From NCBI GenBank assembly GCA_965233665.1, contig CBDDTG010000027.1, positions 74,652-138,651 on the forward strand: a stretch of 64,000 nt of DNA, written 5' to 3'. Positions 44,026 to 53,987 of this stretch are shown piece by piece. Under the pieces are notes generated by a model. The model searched no databases, was not told the DNA's origin, and saw only the letters and a program-made list of their open reading frames with translations. Origin of the DNA: Bacterioplanes sp965233665. GTDB lineage: Bacteria > Pseudomonadota > Gammaproteobacteria > Pseudomonadales > Oceanobacteraceae. The number at the start of each line of letters is the position of its first letter. The stretch's first letter is position 1. Both the position numbers and the translations under genes were made by a program.

Positions 44026-44027
44026 GA

Positions 44028-44059
44028 ATAAAAAAACGCGGCAATCGCCGCGTTTTTTT
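44028..44059. terminator. Bidirectional terminator
   Basis: AAAAAAACGCGGC and GCCGCGTTTTTTT form a stem between the convergent YghU-type gene and the RND permease gene. Confidence 0.9.
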
Positions 44060-44063
44060 GGCC

Positions 44064-47000
44064 TTAAATTTTCACTCGCTCTCGTAAGGTTTGCATGACC
44101 ACGTAGAGCGCCGGAATCAAGAAAATTCCGATGACGGTAGCGAACAGCATGCCGGAAAGCACAACAAAACCAATCGAGATACGGCTCATGGCGCCAGCGC
44201 CAGAGGCAAAGATCAAAGGCGCAACGCCGAGAATGAACGAAAATGCCGTCATCATCACTGCGCGAAAACGCAGGCTGGCGGCTTGCTCCGCCGCTCCTAA
44301 AATGGATTGGCCTTCTTCCCGCAGTTGTTTCGCGAACTCAACAATCAAAATGGCCGATTTACTGGCTAAACCTATCAGCATCACCAAGCCAACCTGAGCG
44401 TAGAGATTGTTGTCGAGACCCGTAATTAAATACAAAGGTATTAATGCCCCCATCATGGCCACACTGACGGATAAGATGACAGCGACGGGAATGGTCCAGC
44501 TCTCGTATTGCGCCACCAGAAATAAATACGCAAACAGCAAGGATAACGAGAAAATCAGCACCACATAACCTGCAGATTCTCGTTCTTGCTGCGCCGTACC
44601 GGTCCAGTCGAGGGAATAGCCCTCAGGCAATACTGTCGCCACAATGGCTTCGACTTCGCTCATCACCTCACCCGTGCTCAGGCCATCGGCGGGTGTGATG
44701 TTAAGGCCAGCACTGCGATAAGTATTATAGCGATCCAGTTTTTGCGGCCCCAATACTTGGCGCACATCAATGATGGAGCCAATGGGTACTTGAGCACCGC
44801 TGGCGGATCGCACATAAATATCATTGATGTCGGTAATGGCATCGCGAAAACGGCTTTCAGCTTGCAGCATTACGCGGTAATTGCGGCCATATAAACTGAA
44901 ATCATTGACGTAAGACGAGCCCAGTTGGCTTTGCAGCGTACTGAACACGGCTGCGGGTGAAACGTTTAAGCTGGCGGCCTTTTCACGGTCGAGCACAATT
45001 TCCAGCTGTGGGTTATTGGCATTATAAAAACTAAAGGCCTGTTTGATTTTAGAGGAATCGTTTAATGCCAAAATCAAGCTGTTCACCACTTGAGACAGCG
45101 CCTGCGGCGTATCATTGGCCAAATCGAGCAAGTTGGCTTCTAAGCCGCCCGCGCTGCCCAAACCTGGAATAGGGGGCGGTGGAAAGCCAAACGCATTAGC
45201 ACCCGGCACGGCTTGCAATTGCTGCGACATTTGCTGGAAAGTAACGTACCAAGGTGTGTCTGGCCGTTCCTCCCAATCTTTTAACACCGGCAACATAAAG
45301 GCATTGCTCGAAGCCGCACCGCCAATCAAACCAAAACCAGATACCATCATGGTGCGATCAATTTCTGGAATATCACGCAAGCTCTGGTCGATCTCGACCG
45401 CTAGGCTGGTGGTTCGATTCAACGATGCCCCTTGTGGTAGCGAAATATCGACAAAAAATGCGCCTTGGTCTTCATAGGGGATAAAGCCCGTGGGTGTTGC
45501 TTTAAATAAGTAGCCAGTAGCAATAAAAATCACCGCCAGCATGGCCAAGGTGACGGGTATGCGTTTATTGAGAAACACAGCGCCGAGCACGTATTTTTTC
45601 CGTGCGGCATCAACCTTGCGATCAAACCAGGCGAAAAATCCTTTGGCATCGCTGTCAGGTTTTAGCAACAGAGCACATAAGGCAGGCGACAAGGTCAGTG
45701 CATTGAGTGACGATAACGACACCGCAACGGCAATAGTTACTGCAAACTGAGTATACAGCTTGCCGGTTAACCCTGGCATAAAGGCGACGGGAATAAACAC
45801 CGCCAATAACACCAATGTGGTGGCAATCACAGGCCCAAAGACTTCACCCATGGCTTTGTCGGTGGCTTCTTTGGCGCTGATGTTGTCTTCTTTCATGTGG
45901 CGTTTAACATTTTCCACCACCACAATGGCATCATCGACCACGATACCAATGGCCAAAATCAAGGCGAACAAAGAAATGGTATTGATGGAAAAACCAGCCA
46001 GCTGCAGCGCCACAAAGGTGCCTACCAGAGATACGGGAATGGTGGCCGAAGGAATCAGGGTGGCGCGCCAATCGCCCAAAAATAAGAAGGTCACCGCCAC
46101 CACCAAAATAAAGGTAATGACCAAGGTTTCGATCACCTCATTAATGGAGGCGCGCACAAACTTGGTGGAGTCGTAAAAAATCTGGTACTCCAAACCCTCA
46201 GGAAAGTATTGGCTTAAGCGCTCCATTTCCGCTTTGACTTGATCGGCTACGTCCAACGCGTTGGCACCTGGGCTTTGGTACACCCCAAAGGGCACGCCGG
46301 GTTTGCCATTGACGCGCATCTCAAAGCCATAGGTTTGTGATCCCAGTTCAACTCGCGCCACATCTTTCAGGTAAATGCGTGAGCCATCACTGCTGGTTTT
46401 CACAATGATGTTGTTGAACTCTGCAACCTCGCTTAACCGACCTTTGCTGGTAATGGTGAATTGAAACTGCTGATCGTTCGTGACCGGCGGCGCACCGATT
46501 TGCCCCAATGCCGCTTGCACGCTTTGATTCTGAATGGCATTGCTGATGTCATTGGGGGTGAGTCCTAACGCTTGCAAGCGGTCAGGGTCGAGCCAAATAC
46601 GCATGCCGTATTCCAGGCTACCGAATTGGCTAGCACCGCCGACGCCATTAATGCGGGCGATGGCATCTTCGACGTACAGCGACGAATAATTGCTCATAAA
46701 TAAATTATCGAGACTGTCGTCTGACGATGTCAGTGCAATGACCATCAGCATGGAGCTGGACTGTTTCTGGGTGGTTACGCCGCGGCGTACCACATCCTGC
46801 GGCAAACTGGCCGAGGCCAGTGCCACACGGTTTTGCACATTCACCGCAGCTTGGTCGGGGTCGGTACCCACTTTAAACGTTACCGTCAGGGTGTAGCTGC
46901 CATCGTTGCCACTGGTGGAGCTCATATACAACATATCGTCGACGCCATTCACCATAGATTCGATCGGCGTGGCGACGGTTTCTTCGACGGTCTGTGCATT

Positions 47001-47159
47001 GGCGCCGGTGTAGGTGGCTTTGACCTGCACCTGAGGCGGCGTAATGTCCGGATACTGAGTCACGGGCAGTGCAGTTACCGCAAGAATGCCGGCCACAATA
47101 ATGACAATGGAAATGACCAGTGCAAACTTGGGTCTGTGAATGAAAAAACGTGAAAACAT
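44064..47159 (-). CDS. RND-family (HAE1, AcrB/MexB-like) multidrug efflux permease
   Basis: This 1031-residue inner-membrane proton antiporter should export hydrophobic or amphiphilic compounds as part of a tripartite pump. It has twelve membrane helices with two large periplasmic loops. The proton-relay Asp pair of helix 4 is seen in GIVVDDAIVVVENVKRHM, and other family signatures are LPVTQYPDITPPQVQV near the N-terminus and GRNYRVMLQAESRFRD in the second half. The adaptor gene lies two bases upstream (transcriptionally), but it is frameshifted. No outer-membrane TolC-type channel is adjacent, so a shared channel elsewhere would be needed. Confidence 0.94.
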   Translation of the reverse strand: MFSRFFIHRPKFALVISIVIIVAGILAVTALPVTQYPDITPPQVQVKATYTGANAQTVEETVATPIESMVNGVDDMLYMSSTSGNDGSYTLTVTFKVGTDPDQAAVNVQNRVALASASLPQDVVRRGVTTQKQSSSMLMVIALTSSDDSLDNLFMSNYSSLYVEDAIARINGVGGASQFGSLEYGMRIWLDPDRLQALGLTPNDISNAIQNQSVQAALGQIGAPPVTNDQQFQFTITSKGRLSEVAEFNNIIVKTSSDGSRIYLKDVARVELGSQTYGFEMRVNGKPGVPFGVYQSPGANALDVADQVKAEMERLSQYFPEGLEYQIFYDSTKFVRASINEVIETLVITFILVVAVTFLFLGDWRATLIPSATIPVSLVGTFVALQLAGFSINTISLFALILAIGIVVDDAIVVVENVKRHMKEDNISAKEATDKAMGEVFGPVIATTLVLLAVFIPVAFMPGLTGKLYTQFAVTIAVAVSLSSLNALTLSPALCALLLKPDSDAKGFFAWFDRKVDAARKKYVLGAVFLNKRIPVTLAMLAVIFIATGYLFKATPTGFIPYEDQGAFFVDISLPQGASLNRTTSLAVEIDQSLRDIPEIDRTMMVSGFGLIGGAASSNAFMLPVLKDWEERPDTPWYVTFQQMSQQLQAVPGANAFGFPPPPIPGLGSAGGLEANLLDLANDTPQALSQVVNSLILALNDSSKIKQAFSFYNANNPQLEIVLDREKAASLNVSPAAVFSTLQSQLGSSYVNDFSLYGRNYRVMLQAESRFRDAITDINDIYVRSASGAQVPIGSIIDVRQVLGPQKLDRYNTYRSAGLNITPADGLSTGEVMSEVEAIVATVLPEGYSLDWTGTAQQERESAGYVVLIFSLSLLFAYLFLVAQYESWTIPVAVILSVSVAMMGALIPLYLITGLDNNLYAQVGLVMLIGLASKSAILIVEFAKQLREEGQSILGAAEQAASLRFRAVMMTAFSFILGVAPLIFASGAGAMSRISIGFVVLSGMLFATVIGIFLIPALYVVMQTLRERVKI

Positions 47160-47161
47160 AA

Positions 47162-48239
47162 TTATTGCTCCACGGCGTTAACGGTTTGCCCGTTACGTAC
47201 TTTCTGTAGCCCTTGCACAATGACACGCTCACCCGCCGTTACCCCGGAAATCACGATCCAGTCGGCATCCATTTGCTCGCCCAGCACCACGCGGCGTTGT
47301 TCAACGACTTGCTGCTCGTTGACCACCAATACAAAAAAACCGTCTCGATCACGCTGTACCGCTGCTTGCGAGACGGTTATGACGTTGGGCGCATCCTTGG
47401 GCTCTAAGGTGACGCGCACAAACTCCCCCGGCAGCAGCAAGCCTTCTGGGTTGGGAAATTGTGCACGTATGGCCACCGAGTCGGTTTCGGTATTGACTTC
47501 CGGTGCGAGAAAGTCGAATTCCCCGGCGTAAGAATAGGGCTGGCCATCGGCCAGAATCAGATACGGCACCATGTCGGCTTCTTGCAAATTGGGAGACTGG
47601 CGCCTGGCTTGTAATAGGATTTTGTCCGATACCGATAAAATCGACGTACACAGGGTCGGTTTGCACGACGGTGGCCAATTGGCTGGTATTGGCGGCCACC
47701 AGGTTGCCACTGTTGATCAGTGCGCGGCTAATTTTGCCGCTGATCGGACTGGTGATGTCGGTATAGCTTAAATTCAGCTCAGCTTGCTGCAGTTGCGCCT
47801 GGGCTTGCAGTACCTGGGCTTTGGCCTGATCAAAGCTGGCTTCGGCGGACTCTAACTGTGCCTTAGAGGTGGCGCCGGTTTTTCTTAATGTGCGCTGGCG
47901 GCTTAATTCGGCGTTGGCTTGCTTTTGGGCAGCCTGTGCGCTTAACAAAGCGGCTTTGGCTTGCTTGAGTTGGATGTCGTAGGCCACTTTTTCAATGCTA
48001 AAAAGCGCGGCGCCTTGCTCTACCCGAGTTCCCTCAACAAAATGACGTTGTTCTAATATCCCGCTCACGCGCGGAATAATATCCACACGCTGTACCGCGC
48101 TGATGCGCCCGGCGATTTCAATATCAGGCCGAGCTTTGGTTTGCTTAATAGAATCGACAATGACGGCGGGTAAATCGTTGGCACTGATGGAGGGGCTGAG
48201 TGCTAACCAGCACAGCAGGGCAAAAAATTTATTCTTCAT
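47162..48239 (-). pseudogene. RND efflux periplasmic adaptor (HlyD/AcrA family), apparent frameshift
   Basis: The adaptor links the permease to an outer-membrane channel. The N-terminal frame (from ATG 48239) gives a signal peptide, the lipoyl half-motifs and a long Ala/Gln/Leu-rich coiled-coil, up to VVQTDPVYVDF. The C-terminal frame, one base off, continues SVSDKILLQARRQSPNLQE with the beta-barrel and the PNPEGLLLPGEFVRVTLEP segment. The break is near 47635-47641, at a four-base T run plus A on the minus strand. Removing one base gives about 358 residues, normal for the family. Uncorrected, neither fragment is complete. A real lesion would disable the pump unless another adaptor serves. The start was chosen at MKNKFFALL because the seven codons upstream lack family similarity. 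Confidence 0.87.
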
Positions 48240-48297
48240 GTCGATAATCCTTAATACCATATGGGTGAGCGCGCTGGCGATAGCGGTGGCTGGCAGT

Positions 48298-51200
48298 TCA
48301 GCCGCTAAACGCTTTGTGTGAATTTTCAGAGCCTGTGGAGGGCGTCAAATAAATGCTGATATCGACCTCATCTATTTGCTCTGGCGCTAAGTACTTTTGA
48401 GCGTAGCGTAAATACAAGCCGCTGGTCAGCAGTAGCTCGAAGGCATCACGGTCTAGGTGCTGATCTTTGACCATTAAAGAGAGAATTTTCAGCGTTTGGC
48501 TGAGGGTTTTTCCTTCTTTATACGGGCGATCTGACGCAGTGAGGGCTTCAAATACATCAGCAACGGCCAGCATGCGTTCTGGTATTGAGAGTTGTTCTGC
48601 CGATAGCTTGCGTGGATAACCGCTGCCATCCATTTTTTCATGGTGGGTGGATGCGTACCGTGGCACCGAGGCCAGCTCAGGAGGAAAGGGCAGGGCCTCA
48701 AGCATGCGAATGGTCGCAATTATATGTTCGTTGATTTTAAAGCGTTCTTCGGGCGTTAAGGTGCCGCGAGAAATCATCAAGTTGTGTAATTCACCTCGGT
48801 TGTATAAATACTCCGGGGCATCCATCTTGATGCCTAAGGATTCCATATAGCTAAGGTCCTGCTCGCGTTCGATGATGTGTTCTGGGCCGTCTTTCAGCAG
48901 TGGCTCGGTGGCGGGCAGTGCGGCCGCTGGGCCGGTAAAACGCTTCATTTCTGCAATGGATAAGCCGAGGCGATCATCAAAATGACGTTGCCAGGTGATT
49001 TGTGCAAGCTGTTGCAGTCGTTGCTGTTTTTTCTCGTCCTGAAATTCACCACCAATATTACAGCTGGCAATAAATTCAAAGTCGTTTTGCAGTTGTTGTT
49101 TATGCTGCTCGCATTGTACACGCCACTGCGGCTCTTGTTGTGGCCGCTCTAGGGTTTGGCGTAAATAGGTAATTTCGGCGTCGCGCCACAACACTTCGAA
49201 GCGGGTACGTATTTCATGAATACGGTTGTGAATGGTTTCGAGCTTGGTGGCTTTATCGACCACGTATTCAGGTGTGGTTACTTTGCCGCAATCGTGCAAC
49301 CAGGCAGCAATGCGTAACTCCCGCCAGGCATCGCGACCTTCGACGTTAAAGTCTTTATAAGCGTCGTCTTGGCTGTCATCTGCGGCTTTGACCAACAACA
49401 AAGCGAGCTCAGGAACGCGAGCACAGTGGCCACCTGTATAGGGGGACTTCTGGTCAATGGCGTCGGCAATTAATTGAATAAATGCATCTAACAAATCACG
49501 CTGGTTTTGCTCTTGCTGCTTAATGGTGTGCACCATTTGCACGATGGATTCCGACAATTGATCCAACTCCAGGATGCGGGAGTGCACGGGTTTAACATGC
49601 GATTCCCGATGCATACGGATTTTGTCATTTTCAGCCGCTAACTCTCGTACCGGGCGCACGATTGGGTAAGCAAACGCCCACGACAGCGGCAGTATCAGTG
49701 CCAGTAACGCGGCGCTGATGGCAATGGCGACTTTAACCTGGCGCATAAAAGGACCATCCACCACGGCTTGCGGCACCAGCACACCAAAGTAGCGCTGATG
49801 GCCTTGGGTGGGGTGCTCTAGGGTGCGCACGTAAGCGTAATAGGGTTTTCCGTTATGGGTTATTGCCATCAAGGCTGGCTTTGAGACGCGCGCTAACTCA
49901 ATTAAAGCGGCGTTGGGCACGCTGTTGCTGGTGCTGCGTTGCTGGCCATTGGGGTGTAGCCAGCGCTGGTTTAGGCGTTGCCAGGCGTCGGCGGGAATGG
50001 CATTGATGGCTTTATTAAGCAGCTGCTGCAAGGTCGGGTTGTCAGACTGTGTGAGCATCACCAGTTGTTCCAGCTGTGCGCTTTGTTGCAGACCGATGTC
50101 GGTACTGAGCTGCAAATCATGCAGGTAATAGCTGTCTTTTAAGGTGCGCAACACCACGGCGTTATCCAGTGCCGCGCTCGCTTGCCCTTGCTCTACCAAC
50201 CGCAAGGCGGCCAGGGTCGACTCCACTTGCTTTATGTTAACGTTGGGAAACTGTCGCTCGATCACGGCAATCACCGACCAACCCGCCGGTATGGCCACGG
50301 TTTTGCCAGCCATTTGCGATAACGTCAGTGATGCTTGCCTGCCCGCCAGCGCGATGGGCAGCTGGGTGTAGGGCACTGTCGCCAAGCCCCAGTCACGGTT
50401 ATCGTCGGTTAAAAATACCGAGTGCAGAATATCCAGCTCGCCGCTTTGAAAGCGCTCTACCAACTGCTGCCAACTCAGACCATTTATAAAGGTCATTTCT
50501 AACCCGGTCATGTCGCTGATCATGTTCAATACATCAATGGAGTAGCCGCGCGGTTGGCCTTCCAACGCAAAGTCCATCGGTGGCCAGTTCAGCTCATTAG
50601 AGACCTGCAACAGGCCTTGCTGGTTGATCCATTGCTGTTCTTCAGGCGTCAGCGACAGGGCGGGTAAACGAAGCTGGTCCGCGTCCAAGGCACCTTGGCT
50701 GCTGGCGATTACGTCGCCGTTTGCTTGAAAGATATAGCCGTGTCCGCTGTTGCGGTTAAAACCTTGTTTTTGCAAAAAGTCGGATAGCGTGGTGAGCAAC
50801 AGGTCGATACCAACGACGGAGTCGCCATTGGGCAAAGCGTGCGACAGCGTCAAACCGGGTGTTTGCAGTTGGGCAAATAAATAAGGTTCGGTTTGATACA
50901 GTGTTTGGCGGCGCTGCGCTTCGGTGTACCAGGGGCGCTGTCGAGGGTCGTAGTCGCTGGCTTCGCTGTGTTGCCAGCGTAGGTTAAAGCTGGAGTCGTA
51001 ATATTGCAGCTGCCGGATGCGCTCACCATCACGCTCTAGGACGCGCATTTCAACCCAGCGGTCTGATGGGTGGGCTTGCAGTGCAGCACGTGCTGAGGTG
51101 CTGGTTTCCAGATTAATCAGTTCATAAAAATAGCCATCTTCACGGCCGATATAGACGCCATAAAAGGCGGGGTTTTGCTGCAATACGCGGCGAAAATGTT

Positions 51201-51462
51201 GGCGAATGGCCAGTTCTTGCTGCTGTACTGCCAAATCTGGCAGTTGCGAAATCAGCCGCAGCGTATTGGCGCCCTGTTTTTCCATGTTGCTGAGTTGGGC
51301 GACCACGGCGTTGGAGGTTTGCAGGTAATGATCTTGAGCCACGCTGCGCGCCATGCGCTGGCCAAAATAGTACTGCAAGCCAATGGCCACTAAGGCGACG
51401 GTCAAGGTGACCAGTAAAAAAACGGTAACGGTGGTGAGGCGAATTCCGGCGCGAAGTTTCAT
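48298..51462 (-). CDS. Membrane sensor: Cache with nested SBP_bac_3 domain, and HD-GYP output
   Basis: A 1054-residue protein, likely a cyclic-di-GMP phosphodiesterase responding to periplasmic signals. Helix 1 (about 10-33) is followed by a Cache-type sensor (about 40-268) containing GHGYIFQANGDVIASS. Then comes a type 3 solute-binding module (about 275-505): GLLQVSNELNWPPMDFALEG, and GYSIDVLNMISDMTGLEM. After it, residues 520-572 look like the closing strands of the Cache (HNGKPYYAYVRTLEHP, HQRYFGVLVPQAVV). Helix 2 (about 578-600), a HAMP-like segment, and HD-GYP follow: HD at 723-724 in WLHDCGK and HHEKMDGSGYP at 940-950. The HD and GYP parts are separated by about 150 extra residues, including a Gln-rich helical stretch. 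It lies 58 bases upstream of the efflux adaptor in the same direction, so possibly co-expressed. Catalytic activity is inferred. Confidence 0.87.
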   Translation of the reverse strand: MKLRAGIRLTTVTVFLLVTLTVALVAIGLQYYFGQRMARSVAQDHYLQTSNAVVAQLSNMEKQGANTLRLISQLPDLAVQQQELAIRQHFRRVLQQNPAFYGVYIGREDGYFYELINLETSTSARAALQAHPSDRWVEMRVLERDGERIRQLQYYDSSFNLRWQHSEASDYDPRQRPWYTEAQRRQTLYQTEPYLFAQLQTPGLTLSHALPNGDSVVGIDLLLTTLSDFLQKQGFNRNSGHGYIFQANGDVIASSQGALDADQLRLPALSLTPEEQQWINQQGLLQVSNELNWPPMDFALEGQPRGYSIDVLNMISDMTGLEMTFINGLSWQQLVERFQSGELDILHSVFLTDDNRDWGLATVPYTQLPIALAGRQASLTLSQMAGKTVAIPAGWSVIAVIERQFPNVNIKQVESTLAALRLVEQGQASAALDNAVVLRTLKDSYYLHDLQLSTDIGLQQSAQLEQLVMLTQSDNPTLQQLLNKAINAIPADAWQRLNQRWLHPNGQQRSTSNSVPNAALIELARVSKPALMAITHNGKPYYAYVRTLEHPTQGHQRYFGVLVPQAVVDGPFMRQVKVAIAISAALLALILPLSWAFAYPIVRPVRELAAENDKIRMHRESHVKPVHSRILELDQLSESIVQMVHTIKQQEQNQRDLLDAFIQLIADAIDQKSPYTGGHCARVPELALLLVKAADDSQDDAYKDFNVEGRDAWRELRIAAWLHDCGKVTTPEYVVDKATKLETIHNRIHEIRTRFEVLWRDAEITYLRQTLERPQQEPQWRVQCEQHKQQLQNDFEFIASCNIGGEFQDEKKQQRLQQLAQITWQRHFDDRLGLSIAEMKRFTGPAAALPATEPLLKDGPEHIIEREQDLSYMESLGIKMDAPEYLYNRGELHNLMISRGTLTPEERFKINEHIIATIRMLEALPFPPELASVPRYASTHHEKMDGSGYPRKLSAEQLSIPERMLAVADVFEALTASDRPYKEGKTLSQTLKILSLMVKDQHLDRDAFELLLTSGLYLRYAQKYLAPEQIDEVDISIYLTPSTGSENSHKAFSG

Positions 51463-51567
51463 CGCAGCATCCCTTCTGATGATCTCGACTGAGTTTAGTC
51501 AGGTCATGCCGGTCTGCTCGTTTTATATGGCGGTGTGGCGCAGTGTCGTGTTTGCGGGCCAGATAGC

Positions 51568-51597
51568 AAAAAGCCGCAGTAAACTGCGGCTTTTTAA
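51568..51597. terminator. Terminator after the transketolase gene
   Basis: AAAAAGCCGCAGT and ACTGCGGCTTTTT form a perfect stem. It lies 22 bases after the transketolase stop (minus strand) and upstream of the HD-GYP sensor gene, separating the two units. Confidence 0.88.
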
Positions 51598-51618
51598 CGG
51601 GCTTGGCAAAAGAAGCGC

Positions 51619-53607
51619 TTAGATTACGCTATTTACGGCCTTAACTACGGCGTCGGCTGTGATGCCGAACTCTTTGTACAGCTCACCGGCGGGCGCGGAT
51701 TCACCAAAGGTTTCCATGCCAACGATCTTGCCGTTTAAGCCGACAAACTTGTACCAGTAGTCTTTGTGCAGAGCTTCAACCGCGACGCGAGCCGTCACCG
51801 CCGCTGGCAGCACTTGCTCCATGTATTCTGCACCTTGCTTGCAGAACACTTCGGCGCTGGGCATAGAGACAACGCGGATGTTTTTATCGCTTAACTGCTC
51901 TGCCGCTGCCATGGCCAGCTGCACTTCTGAGCCGGTGGCGATGATGATGGCGTCGGGTGTGCCGTTGCAATCACGCAAGATGTAACCGCCGCGTGCGATG
52001 GCCGCGACTTGCTCGTTATCGCGCTGCTGGTGCGGCAGCCCTTGGCGCGAGAATACCAACGCGGAAGGACCGTCTTTGCGTTCAATGGCCGCTTTCCAAG
52101 CGGTGGCAGACTCGACCGTGTCACACGGGCGCCAGGTTTCCAGGTTAGGGGTGTTGCGCAGGTTGGCAACCTGCTCCACCGGCTGGTGAGTGGGGCCGTC
52201 TTCGCCCAAACCGATGGAGTCGTGGGTATAAACGAAGATCGCGCGCTGCTTCATCAACGCCGCCATACGCACAGCATTGCGCGCGTATTCCATAAACATC
52301 AGGAAGGTGGCGCCGTAAGGAATGAAGCCTTTGTGCAGCGCGATGCCATTCATCATGGCGCTCATGGCAAATTCACGCACGCCGTAGAACAGGTAGTTAC
52401 CGGAAGCATCGACTGGGCTGATGCCCTGGGCATCTTTCCACAAAGTCAGGTTAGAGCCTGCCAAGTCAGCGGAGCCGCCGAGGAACTCAGGCAGCAGCGG
52501 GCCGAAGGCGTTCAGGGTGTTTTGTGATGCTTTGCGTGAGGCTACTACCTCACCTTTTTGCTGACACTCTTCGATGAATTGCTGTGCCTTGGCAGCAAAA
52601 TCGGCAGGCAAATCACCGTTGATGCGGCGCTGATATTCTGCTGCCAGCTCTGGGTGTGCTTTCTGATAGGCGGCAAACTTGTCTTGCCAGGCCGCTTGCG
52701 CTGCTTGGCCTTTTTGCTTGGCATCCCAACCGGCGTAAACCGTTTCTGGGATTTCAAAAGAACCGTGCTGCCAGCCCAGGCGCTCACGCGTCAGGGCAAT
52801 TTCATCGTCACCGAGTGGCGCGCCGTGGCACTCTTCTTTGCCTTCTTTATTAGGTGAACCAAAGCCAATGATGGTTTTGCAGCAGATCAGGGTTGGCTGA
52901 TCTGTGTTGGCGCGTGCGGTTTCAATGGCTTGTTTGATTTCTTCTGGGTCATGGCCATTCACGCGTGGAATCACTTGCCAGCCATAAGATTCGAAACGTT
53001 TAACGGTGTCGTCGGTGAACCAGCCTTCGACTTCGCCGTCGATGGAGATGCCGTTGTCATCGTAGAAGGCCACCAGTTTGCCCAGGCCCAGTGTGCCGGC
53101 CAGTGAGCAGGCCTCATGGGAAATGCCTTCCATCATGCAGCCATCACCCATAAACACATAGGTGTAGTGATCGACGATGTCGTGGCCTTCGCGGTTAAAC
53201 TGCGCTGCCAGTGCTTTTTCTGCCACGGCCATGCCGACGCCATTGGCAATGCCTTGGCCCAGCGGCCCAGTGGTGGTCTCGATGCCCGGTGCATAACCGT
53301 ATTCTGGGTGGCCTGGCGTTTTTGAATGCAGCTGGCGGAAGTTCTTCAGATCATCAATGGTCAGGTCATAGCCGGTCAGGTGCAGCAATGAATAGATCAG
53401 CATGGAGCCGTGGCCATTCGACAACACAAAACGGTCGCGGTCGCTCCACTCCGGGTCCGTCGGATTGTGCTTGAGGTAGTCGTTCCACAGAACTTCGGCA
53501 ATATCAGCCATGCCCATTGGGGCGCCGGGGTGGCCGGATTTGGCTTTCTGAACGGCGTCCATACTCAGAGCGCGGATGGCGTTAGCCAGTTCGGAACGGG
53601 TGGTCAT
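51619..53607 (-). CDS. tktA: Transketolase
   Basis: Transketolase moves two-carbon units between sugar phosphates in the pentose phosphate pathway, using thiamine diphosphate. The 662-residue protein has the N-terminal domain with LSNGHGSMLIYSLLHLTGYD, the cofactor motif GDGCMMEGISHEA with AFYDDNGISIDG, the middle domain (GIALHKGFIPYGATFLMF, THDSIGLGEDGPTHQPVEQ), and the C-terminal domain ending FGESAPAGELYKEFGITAD. Length matches bacterial transketolases. AGGAG precedes the ATG. No other pentose phosphate or Calvin-cycle gene is adjacent. Confidence 0.96.
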   Translation of the reverse strand: MTTRSELANAIRALSMDAVQKAKSGHPGAPMGMADIAEVLWNDYLKHNPTDPEWSDRDRFVLSNGHGSMLIYSLLHLTGYDLTIDDLKNFRQLHSKTPGHPEYGYAPGIETTTGPLGQGIANGVGMAVAEKALAAQFNREGHDIVDHYTYVFMGDGCMMEGISHEACSLAGTLGLGKLVAFYDDNGISIDGEVEGWFTDDTVKRFESYGWQVIPRVNGHDPEEIKQAIETARANTDQPTLICCKTIIGFGSPNKEGKEECHGAPLGDDEIALTRERLGWQHGSFEIPETVYAGWDAKQKGQAAQAAWQDKFAAYQKAHPELAAEYQRRINGDLPADFAAKAQQFIEECQQKGEVVASRKASQNTLNAFGPLLPEFLGGSADLAGSNLTLWKDAQGISPVDASGNYLFYGVREFAMSAMMNGIALHKGFIPYGATFLMFMEYARNAVRMAALMKQRAIFVYTHDSIGLGEDGPTHQPVEQVANLRNTPNLETWRPCDTVESATAWKAAIERKDGPSALVFSRQGLPHQQRDNEQVAAIARGGYILRDCNGTPDAIIIATGSEVQLAMAAAEQLSDKNIRVVSMPSAEVFCKQGAEYMEQVLPAAVTARVAVEALHKDYWYKFVGLNGKIVGMETFGESAPAGELYKEFGITADAVVKAVNSVI

Positions 53608-53987
53608 GTAACGACTCCTACAATCACGGTAATCTGTTAAAAAAGCAGAGGCTGTTACGGCACCTACCGAAAACCCCTGTTAAAGGCGCGCTATTGTCTC
53701 TCAGAACACCGCTGGCGGCAACGCGAGCATGGCGGGCTTATCCTGACTTAAAAGCAGGCGCTGAGAGGATAGTCACTGTTGGTTTGCGTCAATTTGTAAC
53801 AGCGTGGCGCCCCTGGTCTTTGGCCGTATGCGACAAACACGACAAGGTTTTTCGTAGCTCTGGCTAAATACTGTACAGCTAGTACAATCCGCCGTGATAA
53901 CAATCGATAACATTGTGTGACTGCTTAGCGCTACAAATCGGCTAGGCTGTTACTACCAGCACCCAGCACAGCGGAGACAACACCGGC
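53608..53987. other. Divergent spacer between tktA and the solute-binding protein gene
   Basis: No gene is seen in these 380 bases. They contain an inverted repeat TGTAC-N5-GTACA (53872-53886) and, just after it, GATAACA twice with 3 bases between. These may be regulator sites of either gene. Confidence 0.5.
53872..53886. promoter_or_regulatory. Inverted repeat, possible operator
   Basis: Perfect 5-base arms TGTAC / GTACA around AGCTA, about 100 bases before the solute-binding protein start. Two GATAACA copies follow within 20 bases. No known regulator could be matched. Confidence 0.35.

Noticed and set aside
47349..48260. Two separate genes in the adaptor region (47349-48260 and 47162-47710)
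   Set aside because: Their overlapping parts are in different frames and only together form one AcrA-like protein.
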